Shown here one piece after another: positions 1 to 7,545 of a DNA stretch of 64,000 nucleotides; positions within the stretch are counted from its first letter, which is position 1; every line of letters begins with the position of its first letter. Where the stretch lies: contig JAFSNR010000094.1 of the NCBI GenBank assembly GCA_017443345.1, forward strand, positions 1 through 64,000. Reading direction: 5' to 3'. Below the pieces are notes generated by a model. The model was not told the DNA's origin and ran no database searches. It saw only the letters and a program-made list of their open reading frames with translations. The stretch is from Prevotella sp. (lineage in GTDB: Bacteria; Bacteroidota; Bacteroidia; Bacteroidales; Bacteroidaceae). A program made the translations under genes and the position numbers.

Positions 1-91
1 CAGGAGAAAACTCCTTGACCGTATAGTCGAAGGTGGGGGCGTAGTCCACGCCGTCCACGGAGAGCGACATGGCTCCGTGCATCACGTTCAT
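1..91 (-). CDS. Partial or truncated reading frame at left edge, unknown protein
   Basis: A minus-strand frame is open from the left edge up to an in-frame TAA at 125-127. The first ATG is at 89-91, followed by more methionines. The readable peptide includes HFQFPMNVMHGAMSLSVDG and ends in DYTVKEFSP at the edge. No purine-rich ribosome site and no TAnnTTTG promoter precede the ATG, and coding-like sequence (IFWLQ) continues upstream of it to the stop. This may therefore be the remnant of a gene that lost its 5' end, not an intact start. I do not recognise the family. The rest lies outside the window. Confidence 0.3.
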   Translation of the reverse strand, partial: MNVMHGAMSLSVDGVDYAPTFDYTVKEFSP

Positions 92-163
92 CGGGAACTG
101 GAAGTGCTGGAGCCAGAATATAAATTAAAGGGCATTTTTGAACGTGAATTGCAAATCGCGAAA

Positions 164-184
164 TGTAAGGTGTAAGGTGTAAGG
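164..184. repeat. Three tandem TGTAAGG units
   Basis: TGTAAGG occurs three times head to tail (164-170, 171-177, 178-184). It is of the same style as the other short 6-8 bp tandem repeats dispersed through this window. Confidence 0.7.
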
Positions 185-253
185 TTGTCTACTTTTTCAG
201 GAAAAAAGAAGTATGTCAGGCTGAGTTGCGGCCCTTGGGAAGCTGATCGGTGG

Positions 254-292
254 TCGTAGCCGACTAAGCGGGCGATCGTAGCCGACTAAGCG
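254..292. repeat. 17-bp direct repeat, two copies
   Basis: TCGTAGCCGACTAAGCG is present at 254-270 and 276-292 with a 5-bp spacer. A near match, GCGTAGCCGACTTAGCC, lies near the 3' end of the beta-galactosidase gene around 10929-10945, where it may be chance coding similarity. Confidence 0.7.
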
Positions 293-296
293 AAAA

Positions 297-313
297 TCTC
301 ACAATGGGGACTC
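297..313. repeat. Half copy of the TCTCACAATGGGGAC palindromic repeat
   Basis: TCTCACAATGGGGACTC matches the left arm of the palindromes at 12715-12745 and 28892-28916 (read on their minus strands), including the preceding AAA. The right arm is missing, so this looks like a decayed or truncated copy. Confidence 0.6.
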
Positions 314-349
314 TTACCTTTGCAATATGAAAATGACTTTTGTTCGGTT

Positions 350-877
350 TCAGTGGAGCTTGAAGTCCTTGACCCAATCGCGGAGGGGGGCAACGGCTTC
401 GGAGTGGCGAGGGGCGTAGCGGAGCATGATGGTGACGACTCGGAGGGTGTCGTCGTCCATCACCTTACCATAGTAATCCCAGTCTTGTTCAGAGCCTTCC
501 TGGATGCTGTAGTCGTCGCCCGACTCGACCAGGTCGGCACCCATGTTCATCATCTGCTGGCTGGCGCTACGGGTCATACCCTTCAGGGAGTCGACCACGA
601 CGGAGATGGAGATATCCTCGTACATGAACAGCTCCTGTCCGGGCTCTTCAGGGAGATCCTGATGGTAGAGGAACGAGGGGTAGTTGATGTCGAGATCGAG
701 CTTATCGCTGTGGAACCGCGTGAGGTCCCACTGACCAAGACGGATGGTCATACTGTCGTCGCTGGTGAGTTCGGAGACGTAGGAACGAGGCTGCTGGCCA
801 CCTGAACAGGCTGCCAGAAGAACGACGAGGCTCAACAGGGCGAGCGCGAGGATGGAGGGACGGAACTTCTGTTTCAT
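350..877 (-). CDS. Small lipoprotein of unknown function
   Basis: The product is 175 aa. It begins with a lipoprotein signal: charged start MKQKFR, a hydrophobic core around residues 9-22 and a lipobox LLAAC, so it is probably anchored in the envelope by a lipidated cysteine near residue 24. The mature part is acidic and soluble, with no motif I can name. The only plausible start is the ATG at 875-877, because the signal peptide begins there. A TATATTTG promoter element ends only four bases upstream (882-889), so the message is probably leaderless. It is transcribed alone, toward the left edge and away from the gene at 981. Confidence 0.7.
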   Translation of the reverse strand: MKQKFRPSILALALLSLVVLLAACSGGQQPRSYVSELTSDDSMTIRLGQWDLTRFHSDKLDLDINYPSFLYHQDLPEEPGQELFMYEDISISVVVDSLKGMTRSASQQMMNMGADLVESGDDYSIQEGSEQDWDYYGKVMDDDTLRVVTIMLRYAPRHSEAVAPLRDWVKDFKLH

Positions 878-881
878 GCTG

Positions 882-889
882 CAAATATA
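882..889 (-). promoter_or_regulatory. Promoter -7 element TATATTTG
   Basis: Reading the minus strand, TATATTTG is followed by CAGC and then the ATG of the 175-aa lipoprotein. This fits the Bacteroidetes TAnnTTTG consensus and leaves essentially no 5' leader. Confidence 0.6.
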
Positions 890-929
890 ATGGATTATCT
901 CGGAAATACAAAGAAAAAACGGGTTTTCC

Positions 930-961
930 TTTGGTTTTTCGCCCGATTTACACTACCTTTG
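930..961 (+). promoter_or_regulatory. Promoter, TTTG and TACCTTTG boxes
   Basis: TTTG at 930-933 and TACCTTTG at 954-961, separated by 20 bp, match the Bacteroidetes -33/-7 pair. The ATG of the next gene lies 20 bp downstream at 981. Confidence 0.7.
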
Positions 962-980
962 TACCCAAAATCTAACGAAA

Positions 981-1550
981 ATGAAGAAAACAAAGCTACT
1001 CATCCTGCTGATGGCAGGGTTACTGGCCACAAGCTGTGGTCAGAAGAAAAAGTCGAACGACATCATCGTGAAGCGTGTGGAGACGCCCAAACCGCAGGGG
1101 CCTATCCGTATGCAGGAATATCAGCAGACGAAGGACATCCAGTGGCTCAGCAAGGACTACCAGGTGGAGGTGAGACGCGTGGCTGACGACAGTCTGCGCA
1201 TGGTGAAGGATGAGAACGGACAGCTGTTCGTCGACAACCGTATCACCATCCGCGTGATGCGCTCGGACGGTAGCATATTCTTCAACCAGACCTTCACAAA
1301 GGCGGCCTTTGAGAAGTATCTGGACGACGACTATCGCGAGACGGGTATCCTCGAGGGACTGGTGTTCGACAAGGTGGACGGGCCTCAGCTGGTGTTTGCT
1401 GCCAGCGTGAGTCATCCGCAGACTGACGAGTACATCCCCATGGTGGTGACAGTCAGCAACTTCGGTACCGTGGGCATCAGGCCTGATTCGGAGCTCGACA
1501 CGTCGGGCAGTCTGCCACCAACATCGGGGGAGGAAGAAGAGGGTGTATAG
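981..1550 (+). CDS. DUF4738-like lipoprotein
   Basis: The product is 189 aa with a lipoprotein signal (MKKTKLLILLMAGLLATSC, Cys near residue 19). The mature part is a soluble beta-rich domain whose pattern reminds me of the DUF4738 family of Bacteroidales, of unknown function; this assignment is from memory. The C-terminus is a low-complexity acidic tail (PPTSGEEEEGV). The gene has a clear promoter 20 bp upstream and is followed within about 20 bp by two DUF4230 genes on the same strand, so it probably heads a small envelope operon. Confidence 0.65.
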   Translation: MKKTKLLILLMAGLLATSCGQKKKSNDIIVKRVETPKPQGPIRMQEYQQTKDIQWLSKDYQVEVRRVADDSLRMVKDENGQLFVDNRITIRVMRSDGSIFFNQTFTKAAFEKYLDDDYRETGILEGLVFDKVDGPQLVFAASVSHPQTDEYIPMVVTVSNFGTVGIRPDSELDTSGSLPPTSGEEEEGV

Positions 1551-1572
1551 AGTTTAGAGTTGAGCGTTGAGA
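1551..1572. repeat. Short tandem repeat, TTTAGAGTTGAG type
   Basis: AGTTTAGAGTTGAGCGTTGAGA fills almost the whole gap between two genes. It belongs to the dispersed 6-8 bp tandem repeat family described in the findings. Confidence 0.5.
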
Positions 1573-2265
1573 GTGAAAAAGTTATTTGGACTGATCATTG
1601 TGCTGGGGGTGATCGTGGGAGGTCTTTTCTTCTGCGGGGACTGGCGACTGCAGAGCGACGACGATGCCAAGCAGGAGGCAGCCATCGCCCAGGGCATCGA
1701 CACGGTGCCCATGCTCATCATGCAGGTGCAGAAGTGCTCGAAGCTCTACACGGCTGAATATCGCGTACATAAGATCGTGACCCACGACGACGCCCTCAGA
1801 CTGAAGGGCTCGCTGCTGCAGAAGCAGTTTGACATCAAGGTGCCCATGGCTGATCGTAAAATCGCCATCCCCATCGATGCCAAGCTGAAGGCTTATATCG
1901 ACTTCAGCGCCTTCTCGGAGGAAAACATCGAGCGCGACGGACGGAAGATCACCATCGTGCTTCCTGACCCGCAGGTGACGATGACGAGCTCGAAGATCGA
2001 CCAGAAGAACGTGCGCCAGTACGTGGCACTGACGCGCTCGAACTTCAGTGACGCCGAACTTGCCGACTATCAGCAACAGGGGCGCCAGGCCATCATTGAG
2101 AGCATCCCGAAGATGGGCATCCTGGAGAGTGCACAGCGCAATGCTGCCAAGGTGCTCGTGCCGATGCTGAAGGAGCTGGGCTACGCGGAGGAGGATATCA
2201 CCATCGCCTTCCGCAAGCAATACGGAGCGAAGGACATTGAGAAACTGTTGAGAATTGAGAATTGA
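1573..2265 (+). CDS. DUF4230-type membrane-anchored protein (first copy)
   Basis: The product is 230 aa starting at GTG 1573 (MKKLFGLIIV); a TTG at 1567 is possible but gives no better signal. One N-terminal hydrophobic helix (about residues 3-22) anchors a soluble domain. The pattern of an early conserved strand (MLIMQVQKCSKLYTAEY), a central PIDAKLKAYIDFS segment and a C-terminal helix-strand (LKELGYAEEDITIAF) resembles DUF4230 proteins, whose function is unknown. The last codons (KLLRIEN) are encoded by a short tandem repeat, TTGAGAATTGAGAATTGA. Its stop overlaps the TTG start of the next, related gene. Confidence 0.7.
   Translation: MKKLFGLIIVLGVIVGGLFFCGDWRLQSDDDAKQEAAIAQGIDTVPMLIMQVQKCSKLYTAEYRVHKIVTHDDALRLKGSLLQKQFDIKVPMADRKIAIPIDAKLKAYIDFSAFSEENIERDGRKITIVLPDPQVTMTSSKIDQKNVRQYVALTRSNFSDAELADYQQQGRQAIIESIPKMGILESAQRNAAKVLVPMLKELGYAEEDITIAFRKQYGAKDIEKLLRIEN
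2245..2264. repeat. Short tandem repeat TTGAGAATTGAGAATTGA
   Basis: Two and a half units of TTGAGAA span the last codons of the first DUF4230 gene and the start of the second. It is a member of the dispersed repeat family; here it supplies both the C-terminal residues of one gene and the start codon of the next. Confidence 0.55.
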
Positions 2266-2852
2266 AAGTTTTTTCATATATTAAAATAGGTATTGCGCTG
2301 GCGGTGATTGGGCTGGTGATCGTGGGTTTCTTCTGGTTGAAGGGACTGACGAAGGGGGATCATATCACGCTGGGAGCTGACAACCGGATAGAGCTGACAC
2401 CCACTCAGATTCAGAGCATGAAGGCCATTGGCGAGTGGGAGTTTCTCTCAGTGAGTGCCGAGGAACTGGTGGACACCGTGCGCAAAGGGCTCTTCAAGGA
2501 CGACGAGCTGGTGCGTATCTACTATGGCACCCTCAGACTGGGACTGAACATGCACCGTCTGCAACAGGGATGGATCAAGGCGGAGGGCGACTCGGTGGCT
2601 ATGACACTGCCCAAGATAGGACTGCTCGACAAGGATTTCATCGACGAGGCGCGTACGAAACCATTCTTCGAGAGTGGCAAGTGGAAGCCTGAGGATCGCG
2701 ATGCCCTCTACAGGAAGGCTTACAGACAGATGATGAGTCACTGTCTGACGCAAGAGAATCTGCAGGCTGCTGAGCACAATGCTGAGGAACAGCTGCGCAA
2801 CATGATGCGATCGATGGGGTATGCAAACGTGAAAATCACGTTTGAAAAGTAA
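2262..2852 (+). CDS. DUF4230-type membrane-anchored protein (second copy)
   Basis: The product is 196 aa, starting at a TTG that overlaps the previous stop codon as TTGA. No ATG or GTG would keep the N-terminal transmembrane helix (about residues 7-26, KIGIALAVIGLVIVGFFWL). The soluble part has the same layout as the upstream protein (LVRIYYGTLRLGLNM, KIGLLDKDFIDEA, C-terminal MRSMGYANVKITFEK), so this is a diverged tandem paralogue. The overlap suggests translational coupling and perhaps a hetero-oligomer. Function is unknown. Confidence 0.65.
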   Translation: MKVFSYIKIGIALAVIGLVIVGFFWLKGLTKGDHITLGADNRIELTPTQIQSMKAIGEWEFLSVSAEELVDTVRKGLFKDDELVRIYYGTLRLGLNMHRLQQGWIKAEGDSVAMTLPKIGLLDKDFIDEARTKPFFESGKWKPEDRDALYRKAYRQMMSHCLTQENLQAAEHNAEEQLRNMMRSMGYANVKITFEK

Positions 2853-2875
2853 AAAGGTAAAAGGGTAAAAAGGAT
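2850..2875. repeat. Short tandem repeat, GTAAAAAG type
   Basis: AGTAAAAAGGTAAAAGGGTAAAAAGG fills the gap between the second DUF4230 gene and the symporter. It may double as the purine-rich ribosome binding region of the symporter (AAAAAGGAT before ATG 2876). Confidence 0.5.
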
Positions 2876-4225
2876 ATGGATGGACTGAATGATTTTCTGA
2901 CTGAGTTGAGCGGACTGCTTTGGGGATGGCCGATGATCATCCTGCTACTGGGTACACACTTGTTTCTGACCATCAGGCTGAAATTCCCCCAGCGACATAT
3001 ATGGAAGGCCATCAAACTGACGGTGCGCAAGGATCCCGATGCCACTGGCGACGTGTCGCAGTTTGGTTCGCTGGCCACTGCGCTGGCTGCCACCATCGGA
3101 ACGGGTAACATCGTGGGCGTGGCAACAGCCATTGCCCTGGGTGGTCCTGGAGCCGTGCTGTGGTGCTGGCTGACGGGTGTATTCGGTATCTCAACGAAAT
3201 ATGCGGAGGGTCTGCTGGCCATCAAATACCGTGTGAAGACGGAGAGCGGTAAGATGCTCGGAGGTCCGATGTACGCCCTCGAGAAAGGGCTCGGATGGAA
3301 GTGGATGGCTGTCCTCTTTGCCATCTTCACGGCACTCGCAGCCTTTGGTATCGGTAACACGGTACAGGCGAACGCCATTGCAACAGTGGCTCAGGAGAGT
3401 TACCAGATATCGCCCTACCTGACAGGCGCCTTTGTCTGTATCATGACAGCTGCCGTCATACTGGGAGGCGTGAAGAGCATCGCCCGCGTCTGTGGTATGC
3501 TTGTGCCTGTCATGGCGCTCTTCTACGTGTTGGGCTGTATCTACATCCTTTGGGTCAACGCGCCCTATCTGTGGCCAGCCATCAAACTGATCTGTCATGC
3601 AGCGTTCAGTCCTGAGGCTGCTGGTGGCGGTTTCGTGGGTTCGACGGTGATGATGGCTGCCCGCTTCGGTATTGCCCGTGGTCTGTTCTCGAACGAGAGT
3701 GGTATGGGTTCGGCACCCATCGTAGCTGCTGCTGCCCAGACCAGGAACCCAGTACGTCAGGCACTCGTGTCATCGAGCGGCACTTTCTGGGACACGGTGG
3801 TCATCTGTGCACTGACGGGTCTCGTGATTGTGAGCAGTGTGATTGCCTATCCTGACATCACCTTCGACAATGGTGCCACACTGACGAAGGCAGCCTTCTC
3901 GAAGATTCCCGTTGTGGGTACACCCCTGCTGACCTTTGGTCTGCTGACTTTTTCCTTCTCGACCATTCTGGGCTGGTGCTACTACGGTGAGCGTGCAGTG
4001 GAGTACCTGAAGGGCAAGAACTGGGTGATTGCCTATCGCATCGTGTACATCGTGGCTGTGTTCATCGGTAGTGTGATGAACCTGGCTTTGGTGTGGAATC
4101 TGGCAGACTGCATGAACGCCCTGATGGCTATACCCAACCTGCTTTCACTGCTCTTCCTCAACGGAGTCATCGTCCACGAGACGAGGAAATACCTTTGGAG
4201 AGGTCGTCTCGACGAGGAGATGTAA
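2876..4225 (+). CDS. Alanine/glycine:cation symporter, AGCS family
   Basis: The product is 449 aa, the usual length for this family, with about ten hydrophobic segments. It opens with an LSGLLWGWPMIILLLGTHLFLTI-type first helix and then shows the conserved GSLATALAATIGTGNIVGVA segment (about residues 63-81), GISTKYAEGLLAIKYR and SNESGMGSAPIVAAAA (about 275-290). It is an inner-membrane Na+ (or H+) coupled importer of alanine or glycine-like amino acids; substrate cannot be read from sequence. It follows the DUF4230 pair closely and may share their transcript. Its last 59 bp overlap the 3' end of the oppositely directed trmO. Confidence 0.88.
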   Translation: MDGLNDFLTELSGLLWGWPMIILLLGTHLFLTIRLKFPQRHIWKAIKLTVRKDPDATGDVSQFGSLATALAATIGTGNIVGVATAIALGGPGAVLWCWLTGVFGISTKYAEGLLAIKYRVKTESGKMLGGPMYALEKGLGWKWMAVLFAIFTALAAFGIGNTVQANAIATVAQESYQISPYLTGAFVCIMTAAVILGGVKSIARVCGMLVPVMALFYVLGCIYILWVNAPYLWPAIKLICHAAFSPEAAGGGFVGSTVMMAARFGIARGLFSNESGMGSAPIVAAAAQTRNPVRQALVSSSGTFWDTVVICALTGLVIVSSVIAYPDITFDNGATLTKAAFSKIPVVGTPLLTFGLLTFSFSTILGWCYYGERAVEYLKGKNWVIAYRIVYIVAVFIGSVMNLALVWNLADCMNALMAIPNLLSLLFLNGVIVHETRKYLWRGRLDEEM

Positions 4226-4892
4226 CGATTTCCACAACAGTCAGTTTCCGATCAGAGACTTTGAAACGTACGTCAAAGTCGAGGAAAGGCATGCCATAGA
4301 CACGCCCGGGATCGTCGTGATAACGCGGACGGGGATCCTGTGCCAGCGTGTCCTTGAGAGCATCGAGATGTTCAGCAGGCACCAAGGCAGCCAAGTCATC
4401 AGGTAATATCACCTCGAGAGGCTCCCACTCGACCGTATCCACAAATCCACTGCGCGCATCGGGATGAGCATCTGCGTAGGCCACATAAGGCTTCACGTCG
4501 TAGATGGGCGTGCCATTCATGAGATCGGCACCCTGCACCCAGATGACGGGCCCCAGCTGGGGATCGATCTCCACGCGCGAGAGTCGCACACAAGAGAGGC
4601 CCAGGCCATTGGGACGGAAGGGCGAACGCGTGGCAAAGACACCCAGACGACGATTACCTCCCAGACGAGGGGGACGAACGGTGAGTCCCTTATCGGCTTC
4701 ACGGTTCTCTGAGAACTCCCAGATGAGCCAAAGGTAATCGAAATCCTCGAGGCCACGAACAGCTTCGGGCTTGCGGAAAGGGGGCTCGAAGACGACACGA
4801 CCTGTCAGCGATTTGACAAGTCCGCTCTGTCGGGGAATACCGAATTTCGACGTCAGAGGCGACTCAAAATGGGCTATCGGATGTATTTCCAT
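4167..4892 (-). CDS. trmO: tRNA (N6-threonylcarbamoyladenosine37-N6)-methyltransferase TrmO
   Basis: The product is 241 aa. The start MEIHPIAHFESPLTSKFGIPRQ matches the TrmO/TsaA N-terminus, followed by RPPRLGGNRRLGVFATRSPF and RPNGLGLSCVRL and by DVKPYVAYAD. TrmO uses S-adenosylmethionine to methylate t6A37 in tRNAs decoding ACY codons, in the cytoplasm. The start at 4892 agrees with the family, and TATCTTTG ends four bases before it, so the message is probably leaderless. The C-terminal FLDFDVRFKV segment is followed by a short basic tail whose codons overlap the end of the symporter gene tail to tail. Confidence 0.9.
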   Translation of the reverse strand: MEIHPIAHFESPLTSKFGIPRQSGLVKSLTGRVVFEPPFRKPEAVRGLEDFDYLWLIWEFSENREADKGLTVRPPRLGGNRRLGVFATRSPFRPNGLGLSCVRLSRVEIDPQLGPVIWVQGADLMNGTPIYDVKPYVAYADAHPDARSGFVDTVEWEPLEVILPDDLAALVPAEHLDALKDTLAQDPRPRYHDDPGRVYGMPFLDFDVRFKVSDRKLTVVEIVTSPRRDDLSKGISSSRGR

Positions 4893-4896
4893 GGCG

Positions 4897-4904
4897 CAAA
4901 GATA
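4897..4904 (-). promoter_or_regulatory. Promoter -7 element TATCTTTG of trmO
   Basis: On the minus strand TATCTTTG is followed by CGCC and then the ATG. Spacing is identical to that of the lipoprotein gene at 877. Confidence 0.6.
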
Positions 4905-4944
4905 CAAAGAAATGACAAAAATCAAAAAAAATACGCGTTTTCTT

Positions 4945-4974
4945 TTTGTTTTTCCAAAATAATGAGTACATTTG
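4945..4974 (+). promoter_or_regulatory. Promoter, TTTG and TACATTTG boxes
   Basis: TTTG at 4945-4948 and TACATTTG at 4967-4974, spaced by 18 bp, precede the sensor kinase ATG at 5008. They rule out the upstream in-frame ATG at 4972, which lies inside the promoter. Confidence 0.7.
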
Positions 4975-5007
4975 CAGAGTAATAAATCAACTACAACAGC
5001 TACAAAC

Positions 5008-6759
5008 ATGAAACGAATCATATTAACCCTCTCACTGATACTCCTTGCTATAACTGGCATGGCACAGGAACCTGCTTACAAGAGCAGTGAAGAATACCTG
5101 GCCCTTCGCAACGCGATGCACCACGCCTTCAACGATGGCGACAGCGCACGCTTCTTCCCTGCACTGAAGAACCTGCAGGACTATCTGCTAGAGCAGGGCG
5201 ACCTCCATGGGTACTACACGCAGAGGTGTAATGAAATCGTTTTCCAGATGAACCAGCGCCACATCTTCGAAGCCTACAAACTGGCGCGCGAACTCTCGAA
5301 GGAACTGCGCGAGAAGAAGGTGGACAAAGAGCGCTACATGGCCCTAAACATGCTGGGGCACATCAACAACTACTGTGGTAACAAGGCTGAAGCCAAAGAG
5401 AACTGGTACGAGGTGCTGAAGCTCATGGAGGAGGAAGGCTACTACTCGAGCATGCCCCCCATCTACATGAACATCGTGAACGTGGCCAACGATGACAGCC
5501 CAGAGGAGGCTGACACACTCTTGGAAAAAGCCAAGCAGATCTCCATCAAATATGCACCTGAACGCGTGTTCGACATCGAGACCCGTCAGACGCTGAGCTA
5601 TTACTATCGTGGTGACATCGACCGTTTCCTCGAAGGCTACAAGGCCTATAAGGAGGGCGTGGCCAAGGGACTCTCGTCAGTTCACGGGCGCTCACTCGAG
5701 GTCTACTATCTGGCCCATCAGGGCAAGGTCGACGAGGCCATAGCCCTGGCGAAGGAGGAACTGGGCGACGAGGGCAAGGATGCCGTCGTGATGATCCTCG
5801 AGAAGGCTGGCAGATGGCAGGAGGCCTATAAGGCCCTGAAGAACGAGACGGCCTCGAACGACTCTATCGACAACGTGGTACTAAGCAACAGCATGGAGGG
5901 AATCGCTGACGAGATCCGGCTCTATGAAGCCCAGCGGGAGACCTATCGTGTACGCTTCTTTGGACTGATGGGTACCATCGCCCTGCTCATCCTGCTCATT
6001 GTGGCACTCTTCTATATCTTCATGACCCGTCGCAAGCACATGAAGGAACTGGAGAAGGCCTACAAGCGTGCGAAGGAATCGGAGAAGATGAAGGCAGCCT
6101 TCATTCAGAACGTCAGCCACGAGGTGCGCACGCCACTGAACATCATCAGCGGATTCTCACAGGTCATCGCCGATCCTGAGCTCTCTGAAAGCCTGGAAGA
6201 GCGTCAGCACATCTCCCAGATGATGCAGAAGAGTGCCCACCAGATCACCTCGCTCATCGATGAGATCATCGGACTGTCGCTCATCCAGTCGACGGAAAAG
6301 ATGAGAAGAGAGGATACGCCCTTGGTAAACGCCCTGCTCAGGAAGACCATAGGGGAATATGAAGACGTGGCCAACAAGGGCGTGGAGCTGAAGTTGGAGA
6401 CCACCCTCGCTGACGACCTGAAGATCAAGACCAACGAGAATATGCTGAAGCGCATCGTGGCTGCCTTGTTGGAGAATGCCTGCAAGTACACGGAGAAGGG
6501 CAGCATCACGCTGAGAGCCTCTGAGACTGACCAGCGGCTGTGCATCACTGTTGAGGATACGGGCTGTGGCATTCCCAAGAAAGATGCAGACAAGATCTTC
6601 GAGCGTTTCGTCAAACTCGACTCCTTCAAGGAGGGTATTGGTCTGGGACTACCGCTGAGTCGCAAACTCGCAGAGCAGTTGGGTGGCACAGTCAAGCTGG
6701 ATACCAGCTACACTGGCGGTGCACGTTTCGTTATTTGCTTACCTATCACTGAAGAATAA
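5008..6759 (+). CDS. TPR-type membrane sensor histidine kinase
   Basis: The product is 583 aa. It has a signal peptide ending at MAQ (residue 20), a periplasmic alpha-helical region with TPR-like repeats (about 25-305), one transmembrane helix (319-339), a short coiled coil and a kinase core. The HisKA motif NVSHEVRTPLN gives phospho-acceptor H371; the N box LLENACKYT (N490), G1 DTGCGIP and G2 GIGLGLPLS are intact. It should autophosphorylate in response to an envelope signal. No receiver domain is attached and no response regulator lies nearby, so its partner is unknown. The metallo-beta-lactamase-fold gene follows after 1 bp and is probably co-transcribed. Confidence 0.85.
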   Translation: MKRIILTLSLILLAITGMAQEPAYKSSEEYLALRNAMHHAFNDGDSARFFPALKNLQDYLLEQGDLHGYYTQRCNEIVFQMNQRHIFEAYKLARELSKELREKKVDKERYMALNMLGHINNYCGNKAEAKENWYEVLKLMEEEGYYSSMPPIYMNIVNVANDDSPEEADTLLEKAKQISIKYAPERVFDIETRQTLSYYYRGDIDRFLEGYKAYKEGVAKGLSSVHGRSLEVYYLAHQGKVDEAIALAKEELGDEGKDAVVMILEKAGRWQEAYKALKNETASNDSIDNVVLSNSMEGIADEIRLYEAQRETYRVRFFGLMGTIALLILLIVALFYIFMTRRKHMKELEKAYKRAKESEKMKAAFIQNVSHEVRTPLNIISGFSQVIADPELSESLEERQHISQMMQKSAHQITSLIDEIIGLSLIQSTEKMRREDTPLVNALLRKTIGEYEDVANKGVELKLETTLADDLKIKTNENMLKRIVAALLENACKYTEKGSITLRASETDQRLCITVEDTGCGIPKKDADKIFERFVKLDSFKEGIGLGLPLSRKLAEQLGGTVKLDTSYTGGARFVICLPITEE

Positions 6760-6760
6760 G

Positions 6761-7492
6761 ATGAAAAAGTTTTTTTGCATGGCAATGGCCTGTCTGATGA
6801 CCCTCGGTGCACAGGCTGCACAGAAGGTCGACGAGTTTACCACCAAGAGTGGCAAGAAAGTGACCATCACGTGTATCAAGCACGCCAGTATGGAAATCAA
6901 CTACAATGGTGTGGAGATCCAAGTAGACCCCGTTGGCATGTGGCTGAAGCCAGAGACCGACTATGCCACCTTCCCCAAGGCCAACATCATCCTCATCACC
7001 CACGAGCACAAGGATCACTTCGACCGTGAAGCCATCCATCAATTACGCACCCCAGCCACCACCATCTACGTGAACCAGGCTGTATTCGGTCACTTCAAGA
7101 ACGGACTCGTCATGCGCAATGGCGACCAGGTGAAGTATGCAGATGATATCACCATCGAGGCGGTACCTGCCTATAACACGACGGAAGGGCGCGAACAGTT
7201 CCATCCCAAGGGACGCGATAACGGGTATATCCTCACTCTCGACGGACTGCGCATCTACATCGCTGGCGATACGGAGGACATCCCAGAAATGGCTGATCTG
7301 AAGGATATCGACATCGCCTTCCTGCCCTGTAACCAACCTTACACGATGACGGTAGACCAGGTGGTGAATGCTGCGAAGATCATCAAACCGAAGATCCTCT
7401 TCCCCTACCACTACAATGAAACGCCAGTCTACCAAATCAACATGAAACTGGCAGGCCAAGGCATCGACGTCCGAATCAGAGACTACCAATAA
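6761..7492 (+). CDS. Secreted metallo-beta-lactamase-fold hydrolase (UlaG-like)
   Basis: The product is 243 aa. A signal peptide (MKKFFCMAMACLMTLGAQA) precedes an MBL fold. The metal-binding motif HEHKDHFD is present, followed by a conserved IAGDTEDIPEM strand-loop (metal-bridging Asp) and a late histidine in FPYHYNETP. The overall pattern is that of the UlaG/UPF0173 branch, which holds lactonases and phosphodiesterases; the true substrate cannot be told. Unlike most of that branch it appears to be exported. It starts 1 bp after the kinase stop codon, so its activity may relate to what that kinase senses. Confidence 0.8.
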   Translation: MKKFFCMAMACLMTLGAQAAQKVDEFTTKSGKKVTITCIKHASMEINYNGVEIQVDPVGMWLKPETDYATFPKANIILITHEHKDHFDREAIHQLRTPATTIYVNQAVFGHFKNGLVMRNGDQVKYADDITIEAVPAYNTTEGREQFHPKGRDNGYILTLDGLRIYIAGDTEDIPEMADLKDIDIAFLPCNQPYTMTVDQVVNAAKIIKPKILFPYHYNETPVYQINMKLAGQGIDVRIRDYQ

Positions 7493-7528
7493 AGAGAAAA
7501 CCCTCACCAATTGGCGAGGGTTTTCTCT
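7493..7528. terminator. Bidirectional intrinsic terminator
   Basis: A perfect 13-bp stem (AGAGAAAACCCTC, 7493-7505, with 7516-7528) lies between the convergent MBL-fold gene and rpoD. Its T- and A-rich stem ends allow it to serve both strands. Confidence 0.8.
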
Positions 7529-7545
7529 TAACTCTAAATTCCTAA

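Larger units (their letters stand above)
92..349. other. Repeat-rich intergenic junction without a gene
   Basis: I see no convincing gene here. The stretch holds three TGTAAGG units (164-184), two copies of a 17-bp direct repeat (254-270 and 276-292) and, directly abutting the second copy, a half copy of the TCTCACAATGGGGAC palindromic repeat (297-313). It lies between a truncated frame and the 3' end of the lipoprotein gene at 350. Confidence 0.6.

Noticed and set aside
164..292. Direct repeats considered as a CRISPR array
   Set aside because: Only two or three copies, units too short (7 and 17 bp), and no regular spacers or cas genes.
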